Of a stretch of DNA of 37,157 nucleotides, positions 32,301-37,157 are shown one piece after another. A model generated the notes under the pieces. The model ran no database searches. It saw only the letters and a program-made list of their open reading frames with translations, and was not told the DNA's origin. Both the position numbers and the translations under genes were made by a program. The first letter of the stretch is position 1, and the number at the start of each line of letters is the position of its first letter. The stretch spans positions 1 through 37,157 of the forward strand of contig JAKAVM010000030.1 of assembly GCA_021827485.1 (NCBI GenBank). The letters run 5' to 3'. This DNA comes from Actinomycetes bacterium (GTDB lineage Bacteria > Actinomycetota > Acidimicrobiia > Acidimicrobiales > JAKAVM01).

Positions 32301-32408
32301 AGATAGATCGGAAGCGGTGACTGCACTATTTGATAATTTGCCGCAACTAGCAAGCCCCGCAACCACTACCGAAATCAGAGCTAGGGCAACAACCCACCGA
32401 ACGTTCAC
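29397..32408 (-). CDS. lipoprotein: NHL-repeat beta-propeller fused to SGNH hydrolase
   Basis: 1003 residues from the GTG at 32408, which gives a compact signal peptide (NVRWVVALALISVVVAGLASC). A GTG at 32468 would add 20 residues and overlap the next gene. Residues about 40-680 are NHL repeats of about 57 residues (PxSVAVGxxGNLYIADSGNQ, RIR, then STVAGNGxxGFTGDGGPA), enough for one or two propellers. A proline-rich linker follows. The last 290 residues are an SGNH hydrolase: RVLLLGDSLAYTLG, GCGI, AILIGRWELVDR, and the Asp/His pair in WPDGVHVTQG. The SGNH part is paralogous to the one ending at 27104. It probably acts outside the membrane as an esterase, with the propeller binding its target. 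Confidence 0.88.
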   Translation of the reverse strand: MNVRWVVALALISVVVAGLASCGKLSNSAVTASDLSVLNPPLYSGVVATNMSQVPDGLFLHHGFLYESDYANNIIWKINLFNGTEVRIAGNSIAGHLGNNGPAVDGELNHPLGVAVGSNGNIYIADANNNEVRVISSKNNRISILAGTGQPGFSGDGGPADKAELYYPSGLAISGDTLYICDTFNNRIRAINLRTKIISTVAGGGSAQVPSGASLLGAGGGSVQGLSRNASISALSTHLSFPQGVAVSSEGIMYISDTDSSTVLEVNLHTDTISSFAGNGLAGYSGDGGPAIDARLNFPTQLSLSSSQSTLLIADSTNNLIRTVNLATGIIKTVNTIGATTSTPSAFSDPSAAVQDRNGNIFVADTYNNRVAEILKSGVVRVIAGNGAYRYAPSEPSELSSPSSVVLAPNGMAYIADTGNNLVKSLSPSGTFTTVAGNAVSGFTGDGGPAIDASLSDPTSVAVGRNGNLYIADSGNQRIREVDLRTGVISTVAGNGATGFTGDGGPAIDASLSDPTSVAVGPQGNLYIVDRYNNRIRKVSLATGDISTVVGNGTAGFTGNGGPALSASLGFPYGITLDSKGNIYVADTDNQRIRVVERSTQRIYTLAGNGNIGFNQTWNSTTIPPLKADFFSPTSVAITNNHRLLIVDGGNCLIRSLKLNGSLVGGPIQHWSRRIKTLALSSTSTQRDPGMTLPISPLLFPINNLSPPNTIGIPPLSTPQPSNSNETRVLLLGDSLAYTLGEGLVEATASSGLNGVGLNPFNINIFNGSIVGCGISVGGPFRVSGNQQPQPLECNNWPLTWAQNVSNFSPQVCAILIGRWELVDRVENGKWSHIGEYSYDRQLQKELLQAVMISSGIPISQIPTSLTGQFSRLSKPLINSSNGYFDFASSDLSRILGPIKVILLTMPYLGPDPNPTSNSMFVETSPMRVDLMNSLEYKLASYFPGKVFVLNLNAIFDPGGHYTLTNDNQTIRWPDGVHVTQGAGLWLAPLLYSSISQLVSPNS
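30847..31085. repeat. recent 171-bp repeat-unit duplication inside the NHL propeller
   Basis: A 68-base segment starting ccaacggccaccgaagtagg occurs at 30847-30914 and 31018-31085, with two mismatches. The 171-base spacing equals 57 codons, one NHL blade pair unit. The other blades are far more diverged, so this unit was duplicated or converted recently. Confidence 0.9.
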
Positions 32409-32418
32409 CGGTAGATGC

Positions 32419-33324
32419 TTATTGCGCGCCCCTAAGTTGGCCGTTACCCAATTGGTTATACGACACACATGCAGGTTGGGAGTTAAGCATAAAGTCTCTT
32501 AGAATTTCAGTAAATTTTTCGGGATTTTCAACATGCGGAAAGTGCCCCGCTCCTTGGATTATCTCTAGGCGGCTACCAGTTATCGCTTCATGAGCACGAT
32601 AGGCGTGAGACACTGGGATTATCTCGTCTTTGTCACCCCAGACAATCAACGTTGGAAGATGCGCGGCAAGATATAATTTATCCATTGCGCTTACTGATTG
32701 ACCCCCAGGTTCGATAACAGCTTTGAGTATCCTGACAAATGCTGCACGATTCTCTGAATCAGTTAGTGATGCATATGCAGCCCAAATCTCAGAATATTTA
32801 GGCGAACGCAGCCCTTTGTCGTAGAAAAATTTATTCAGTGCATCGCCCTTAGACCGAAGGAAACCAGGAAAAAGAGCTGGCATGAGATATTCAGCCGCTG
32901 GCAGTGTGAATATTCGAAGTAGCCAACTAACTTCTTTGCCTAATCCACCACTGTCTACTAGGACTAGACGTTCGCAAAGTTCAGGATATTGGTAGGCCAA
33001 CTGCAAGGCGACTCCACCCCCAAAAGACTGACCCACGATCGTTGCTCGACTAACGTCAATTGCAGCAAGAAAATCTCTAATGCTGGATGCATACGCACCC
33101 AAAGAGTAATCTCCTGGCGGCTTTGCTGAATTGCCGTGCCCTAACAAATCAGGAGCAATCACGCTATATTCATTAGCAAGCTCAGGAAGAACGAATCTCC
33201 AAGTGCGAGAACTTCCGGCAATTCCGTGGATAAATAGGATTGCTGGTCCTTGTCCTGATCGTCGATAACTTATATCGTTGCCATGGATAGATATTTTCTC
33301 TTTGGCGCAAAAAGCTTTAGTCAT
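32419..33324 (-). CDS. alpha/beta hydrolase (lipolytic/haloperoxidase-like)
   Basis: 301 residues from the ATG at 33324, which overlaps the end of the PilZ gene by 8 bases. Longer starts are possible but would intrude further. The oxyanion motif is LFIHGIAGSSRTW (30-42), nucleophile Ser100 lies in VGQSFGGG, the acid Asp in IVWGDKDEIIP, and the His in QGAGHFPHVENPEKF. All parts of the triad are present. No signal peptide is seen. The substrate is unknown. Overlap with the PilZ-type gene suggests one operon, perhaps including the NHL-SGNH lipoprotein downstream. Confidence 0.9.
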   Translation of the reverse strand: MTKAFCAKEKISIHGNDISYRRSGQGPAILFIHGIAGSSRTWRFVLPELANEYSVIAPDLLGHGNSAKPPGDYSLGAYASSIRDFLAAIDVSRATIVGQSFGGGVALQLAYQYPELCERLVLVDSGGLGKEVSWLLRIFTLPAAEYLMPALFPGFLRSKGDALNKFFYDKGLRSPKYSEIWAAYASLTDSENRAAFVRILKAVIEPGGQSVSAMDKLYLAAHLPTLIVWGDKDEIIPVSHAYRAHEAITGSRLEIIQGAGHFPHVENPEKFTEILRDFMLNSQPACVSYNQLGNGQLRGAQ

Positions 33325-34063
33325 CAGCCCCACTACGAAGTTTGCGCTCATGGATTTGGCGTTCGTATATATGACGCCGTATAAATTCCCTGTCGCTCTC
33401 TGGTAGGTCAAGAAATGATATACCAACTTCTTTTGAACCTGCCCTGTTGAATACTTTAGCCACTTTAGCTTTAGCGACTAGTTCTCTCTGATGGCCGCGC
33501 CTGCCGACTTTAGTTTTGACAGTTATTTCTTCGCCCTCTTCGAAGTCAACGTTTGAAGGAATCTTGGCTTTCAATCCTCCTTCGCTAAGATCCAAACGAA
33601 GCGCCTCTACGAAACTGGACCCTTGAGACAGATAGATGGGCGCGACGTCCCGTAGCCTCGCGAAGCGACGTATTTGCTTGGTAATCGGGATTCCGATTTG
33701 CTTTAGCACCCATTGCGGAGGGTCTTCAGGCATGACCTTAGCAATGACTGCAGGCAACACATGTTCTCCAGATTCATCCACCCAGGCAAGCATCAGCTTG
33801 TCGCCATTACGAACTTCAACCGGACTGCCATCTTTCTTTGCTGCAGACTTGATGACAAGGAGCCCTCGTTCAGGATCTGAGGTTTTCAACCTCGTGACGT
33901 ACTGGTCCTTCTTCTTATGTAATCGCAAAATGAAGATTTCGTGCTTTTCATCGGGCCATGCCCGGTCATCACGACGGTGCTGGGTTCCTTGCGAGGCCCA
34001 GTGGTGAAAGTGCTGGCGCGTCTTTTGCCGGTCTTTCGACCGACCGTCCTTGGCTAATGGCAT
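33317..34063 (-). CDS. PilZ-domain c-di-GMP receptor (YcgR-like)
   Basis: 248 residues. The N-terminal 45 residues are very basic and hydrophilic. A YcgR-N-like beta domain spans about 40-125. The PilZ domain follows, with the c-di-GMP motifs RRFARLRDVAP (RxxxR type, about 135) and DLSEGGLKAKIP (D/NxSxxG type, about 160), then KEVGISFLDLPESDREFIRRH at the end. It should bind c-di-GMP and alter motility, adhesion or polymer export. It is the first gene of an operon with an alpha/beta hydrolase and probably a secreted SGNH lipoprotein. The partner is unknown. Confidence 0.85.
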   Translation of the reverse strand: MPLAKDGRSKDRQKTRQHFHHWASQGTQHRRDDRAWPDEKHEIFILRLHKKKDQYVTRLKTSDPERGLLVIKSAAKKDGSPVEVRNGDKLMLAWVDESGEHVLPAVIAKVMPEDPPQWVLKQIGIPITKQIRRFARLRDVAPIYLSQGSSFVEALRLDLSEGGLKAKIPSNVDFEEGEEITVKTKVGRRGHQRELVAKAKVAKVFNRAGSKEVGISFLDLPESDREFIRRHIYERQIHERKLRSGADD

Positions 34064-34184
34064 CTAACTTCCATCGACTCTTAGTTTACTATTCAAACCC
34101 ATTCCGTCGGGCACATCCGCTAGTTTAGATGGTTAGACGGCCAAACGTAAGGTGAGATTCATTCTAAAAAAATTAACTTGTTAA

Positions 34185-35459
34185 ATGGGGATAATTAGAC
34201 CAGGACCGATTCAAAGTCCGCGACTCAGTCGAGGACCCTTCCAGCGCAAATATCGACGCGCCGTGATTATCTTTGCCCTGGTCATAAGTGTCTTTGCAAT
34301 CGGATTATGGCGCATCAGCAACTCCCCACTAACTCGATCTGAGCGGACTCGCGAGCTGTCGAGCTTTCTGGCTAGCGTTTCCTATCCCCTAGTCTCTGAG
34401 GTTGGACTCGCGCAGGAATTAACAAATATTCAAAATCAAGCGCCTTCTTATAGCCGCCAGGCATTGGTTACCAATCTCGTAAATCTAAATCTGGCGGCAT
34501 CCTCCCAAGTCAAACAGATCCTTGTCAATTCATCTGAAAATAGAATTGGAGCAAATATAAGTTCGCTTAGTATGGCAGAAACACTCTGGCTGAAAGCCTT
34601 GAATGAATATGAACTAGCAATTATTAATTCTATTGGTCCTGGGGTAACTTTACCCGTTTCAGCTTATGGAACTGTCGGGGTTGATCAGCTCGCAAACCAC
34701 CTATGGAGTCAAGCATCAAAACTATTTGGCACTAATTCAACGTCATCACTAAATCTGGCAGCGAGAGATTTTGAAAGAGGTGAAGTAGATTATCGTAACT
34801 TTATCCGTTCCCTATCAATTTATCTTCCAAGAATTCACACAGATGGCCACTCCCGATTACATGTCTTAGTTCATAAAGCCAGCGTAAGAAAAAACGTAGA
34901 GCTGGGCCGAATTATCAAGAGTCTACCTCGACAGATCAACTGGGTTTCGGTCCCGCAAGACTGGACCCCACAAGCCCTGAATAGTTTTCAAGTTTCTCTT
35001 GAAGGATCACGAAGCCTCAGAGCTACGCATCAAGTTCAGATAGTTACTAGTTCAATTTACCCGACACCAACACCATCGCTTGTAAGTGCAGCTCTACCCG
35101 CAATTATTGGCGCAAATTCAATTACGTGTTCAGTAGTTGTTTCAAATGCCGGTAACGTTATTGAAAACCAAGTACCAGTTCAACTAACTATCACTCAGGT
35201 TAGTAAGTTGCCAAGTGCTCAACCGATACCAGGTGGTATAACTACCCCAACCACTACGCCACCAGTTCGTGGACTTAGTTCAGTCAACCAAACACAAGAT
35301 ACGATATTAGACCCAGGTCAGGATCGAGTAATCACTTTCAGCAATTTGGTCTTAGAGCCAGGTTACTCATATTCGTTGCAGTTTCAAGTTGGTCCGATTG
35401 CCGGGCAAAGCACTTCGCAGGCAACAACTTATCAAACTCAATTCTCTGTCGAGAGTTAA
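34185..35459 (+). CDS. membrane-anchored hypothetical protein with Ig-like C-terminal domain
   Basis: 424 residues. A basic N-terminus is followed by one membrane segment (AVIIFALVISVFAIGLW, about 26-43), so most of the protein lies outside. Residues about 55-260 are helical and without a known motif. Residues 285-424 look like a CARDB/Ig-type beta-sandwich (SITCSVVVSNAGNVIENQVP, a Pro/Thr-rich loop, then a final strand set). I do not recognise the family. It is divergent from the PilZ gene and overlaps larC by four bases at its end. It could be a cell-envelope or division-linked factor; this is open. Confidence 0.65.
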   Translation: MGIIRPGPIQSPRLSRGPFQRKYRRAVIIFALVISVFAIGLWRISNSPLTRSERTRELSSFLASVSYPLVSEVGLAQELTNIQNQAPSYSRQALVTNLVNLNLAASSQVKQILVNSSENRIGANISSLSMAETLWLKALNEYELAIINSIGPGVTLPVSAYGTVGVDQLANHLWSQASKLFGTNSTSSLNLAARDFERGEVDYRNFIRSLSIYLPRIHTDGHSRLHVLVHKASVRKNVELGRIIKSLPRQINWVSVPQDWTPQALNSFQVSLEGSRSLRATHQVQIVTSSIYPTPTPSLVSAALPAIIGANSITCSVVVSNAGNVIENQVPVQLTITQVSKLPSAQPIPGGITTPTTTPPVRGLSSVNQTQDTILDPGQDRVITFSNLVLEPGYSYSLQFQVGPIAGQSTSQATTYQTQFSVES

Positions 35460-36730
35460 GGTGATTGGCTATTGAACTTCTCTACTGCCATTTGTGATAT
35501 ATCACGGTAAGACATATCAGTTTCTTGAGCGAGGGCAGCAACATCATCAAATTCGGGCTTGGACGTCTCCGAAGAGTATTTCATCCTGATAACTGCGCCA
35601 TCTAATTGAACAGATGTAATCTGACGGTCTATTGCTACTCTATCAACTGGCCAAGTTCTATAACCTAACGTTCCCGTTTCAGAGAGAATTATTCTAGCTA
35701 GCTTCGACACATTAGTTGGATCGCACATTACTGTAAGAACATATCCGGGTCTGCTTTTTTTCCCGTGATAAGAGGTGATCCAAGCATCTCTTGCACCTTG
35801 TGCAATGAGCTTCTCCAAAGTGTAACCAATGATTTCACCGGTTACGTCATCAATATTGGTTTCGATCATACGAAGTTGTTCGAATCCAATTTCTGGCTCA
35901 GGAGATAAAACTGCTTGTGTTTGGGGTAAGCCAACTATTACTTGTAAGACATTCGGAACAAGCTCTAACTCTGCCTTGCCCGCTCCATAGCCGGAAAACT
36001 CAACTATCATTGGTGAAGGTCCGCTCAAGGGTTCAGTCAAAATGGGTTGAGCCAAAATGGGTTCAGTCAAAATGGGTTGAGCCAAAATGGGTTGAGCCAA
36101 ACAAGCAAGTATTCCAGCTCCCGTGGGCGTAGTAAGCTCAACCGAGGACGGTAGGGTCTTTATGACAAAACCTTTTAGCAATTCAACAGTTGCCGGAGCA
36201 GGATTAGGGAGGATGCCGTGCTCGGACTGTATCGATCCGGTCCCTAAGGAAATAGGTCCCACCAGCAACGTCTCGATCTCCAGAAATTCCATTGCAAGGC
36301 AAGTTCCGACAATATCGGCAATAGAATCTATAGCGCCTAGTTCGTGGAATTGAACTTGATCTACTTCAATACCGTGGATTATTGACTCGACCTTGGCAAG
36401 CCTTTCAAAGATAGAGGTTGCTCTCAGACAAGTAACCTCCGAGAAATTACATGAGTTGATTGACTCCAGAATTTGGCTGAGTGACCTATGTGTGGAACCA
36501 TCGCGATCTAACCCATTACCAGGCGCGCAATCACTTGAAACAATTTCAATTGAGGTTGCCCTGATTGTTTGTTTGTAGGTCGTTGAGGATATGACCTGCG
36601 GCGCAAAGCTTCCAAGCAGCTTCAAAGAGGAGTTGATGAAATTTAGATCGGCACCACAGTCAATTAGTGATGCAAGCATCATGTCACCCGAGATACCGGC
36701 TTCACAGTTTAACAAAGCAACTCTGGCCAC
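35456..36730 (-). CDS. larC: LarC, nickel-pincer cofactor biosynthesis protein
   Basis: 424 residues, the usual length. Motifs are LLNCEAGISGDMMLASLIDC at the N-terminus, VQFHELGAIDSIADIVG, GTGSIQSEHGILPNPAPA, then ELTTPTGAGILACL, and the C-terminal METAL-type region IETNIDDVTGEIIGYTLEKL with GARDAWITSYHGKKSRPG. LarC inserts nickel into the pincer cofactor of lactate racemase and related LarA-family enzymes. LarB lies 19 bases upstream on the same strand, forming an operon; LarA and LarE are not in the window. A five-unit 15-bp tandem repeat inserts a PILTE/PILAQ array after TTPTGAGILACLAQ. Confidence 0.92.
   Translation of the reverse strand: MARVALLNCEAGISGDMMLASLIDCGADLNFINSSLKLLGSFAPQVISSTTYKQTIRATSIEIVSSDCAPGNGLDRDGSTHRSLSQILESINSCNFSEVTCLRATSIFERLAKVESIIHGIEVDQVQFHELGAIDSIADIVGTCLAMEFLEIETLLVGPISLGTGSIQSEHGILPNPAPATVELLKGFVIKTLPSSVELTTPTGAGILACLAQPILAQPILTEPILAQPILTEPLSGPSPMIVEFSGYGAGKAELELVPNVLQVIVGLPQTQAVLSPEPEIGFEQLRMIETNIDDVTGEIIGYTLEKLIAQGARDAWITSYHGKKSRPGYVLTVMCDPTNVSKLARIILSETGTLGYRTWPVDRVAIDRQITSVQLDGAVIRMKYSSETSKPEFDDVAALAQETDMSYRDISQMAVEKFNSQSP
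36031..36105. repeat. 15-bp in-frame tandem repeat within larC (5 copies)
   Basis: Units gttcagtcaaaatgg and gttgagccaaaatgg alternate from 36031 to 36090, and a fifth, diverged copy ends at 36105. The unit length is a multiple of three, so copy number can change without breaking larC. The encoded protein gains Pro-Ile-Leu-(Thr/Ala)-(Glu/Gln) units. Confidence 0.95.
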
Positions 36731-36749
36731 GCTCTAGTTTACCTCCATT

Positions 36750-37157
36750 TCAAGTCGCATTTTGCCTTGAACCCAAGATTCTAAGACATGCCATAGCCGC
36801 TCCAAACCCATTGTCAATTCCCACTACGCTAATCCCCGAGGCACAGCTTGCCAGCATTGATAATAGTGCTGTGATTCCACTAAAGCTAGAACCGTAACCA
36901 GTAGAAGTAGGAATTGCTATAATTGGAGCTGGTATCAGTCCTCCTACTACACTTGCAAGCGCTCCTTCCATACCGGCTATAACAATTACAATATCTGCAT
37001 CAGATATGATGGGGAGTTGAGAGAGTAATCTATGTATTCCCGCGACCCCACAGTCGATAAGTAAATTGGGTTTGAATCCATAAGCTGCTAAGCTAGCGAA
37101 ACATTCTCTGGCAACCGGCAAGTCCGATGTTCCAGCTGTGAGAATTACAATTTTCTC
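36750..37157 (-). CDS. larB: LarB, nickel-pincer cofactor carboxylase/hydrolase (C-terminal part)
   Basis: The gene is open through the window edge; 135 residues are visible. It starts with [16 protein letters not shown], the LarB hallmark that resembles AIR carboxylase (PurE). It continues with [33 protein letters not shown] and [20 protein letters not shown]. LarB carboxylates and hydrolyses nicotinic acid adenine dinucleotide in the first step of nickel-pincer nucleotide synthesis. It precedes larC by 19 bases in the same direction. The N-terminal third is missing because of the window end. Confidence 0.92.
   Translation of the reverse strand, partial: EKIVILTAGTSDLPVARECFASLAAYGFKPNLLIDCGVAGIHRLLSQLPIISDADIVIVIAGMEGALASVVGGLIPAPIIAIPTSTGYGSSFSGITALLSMLASCASGISVVGIDNGFGAAMACLRILGSRQNAT

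Noticed and set aside
35917-36132. A plus-strand frame across the larC repeat (KWVEPKWVQSKWVEP)
   Set aside because: It is the opposite-strand reading of the 15-bp array inside a well-supported larC gene.

Overview
The window looks like a chromosomal segment of a Gram-positive-type actinobacterium, most likely of the class Acidimicrobiia (for example the Acidithrix/Ferrithrix/Acidimicrobium group). This is an inference. It rests on moderate, patchy GC content, GTG/TTG and probably leaderless starts, several secreted lipoproteins with actinobacterial signal peptides, MpaB-type oxygenase, propeller-SGNH lipoproteins and a larB-larC pair. No rRNA or complete tRNA is present to confirm it.

About 1-17.6 kb is a mosaic accessory region. 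It opens with the 3' end of an IS3-type transposase abutting a 5'-truncated M48 peptidase and an IS21 (istB) remnant. Next comes the most notable locus. An XRE repressor and ImmA/IrrE metallopeptidase (minus strand) face a compact ubiquitin-like conjugation operon (plus strand) encoding a Ubl protein, an E2-like/E1 (ThiF) protein and a cysteine-rich DUF6527-type protein. A serine resolvase with a candidate res site, an ArdC-like antirestriction protein, a stub of a type III Mod methyltransferase fused at a TAATG junction to a two-gene restriction-modification pair, and a tRNA-Arg(CCU) 3' fragment (attachment-site scar) follow.

From 9.5 to 17 kb is a defence/toxin-antitoxin island. It holds an HTH/PIN pair preceded by a 48-residue small ORF, an orphan DUF433 antitoxin-like gene, a Phd/RelE pair with a palindromic operator over a leaderless promoter, a GC-rich pRiA4b-like/hypothetical pair, a Fic protein and a decayed Phd-like antitoxin. 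Three diverged copies of a roughly 150-215 bp repeat, each placed directly after a gene, punctuate this island. Two other duplicated blocks show that modules were copied and decayed in place.

From 17 to 37 kb the content is more like a normal chromosome: ICMT-like methyltransferase, DUF4143 ATPase, ClC channel/transporter, an endoglycoceramidase-like GH5 lipoprotein divergent from a carboxylesterase lipoprotein, an alpha/beta hydrolase divergent from a TetR regulator, two paralogous beta-propeller plus SGNH lipoproteins (YCF48/BNR-like and NHL types), a flavodoxin, an MpaB-family oxygenase, YqgE/AlgH, an alpha/beta hydrolase downstream of a PilZ c-di-GMP receptor, a membrane-anchored hypothetical protein, and LarC/LarB for the nickel-pincer cofactor. 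LarB runs off the end of the window. Short tandem repeats are common at gene ends here, and one 15-bp array lies inside larC.
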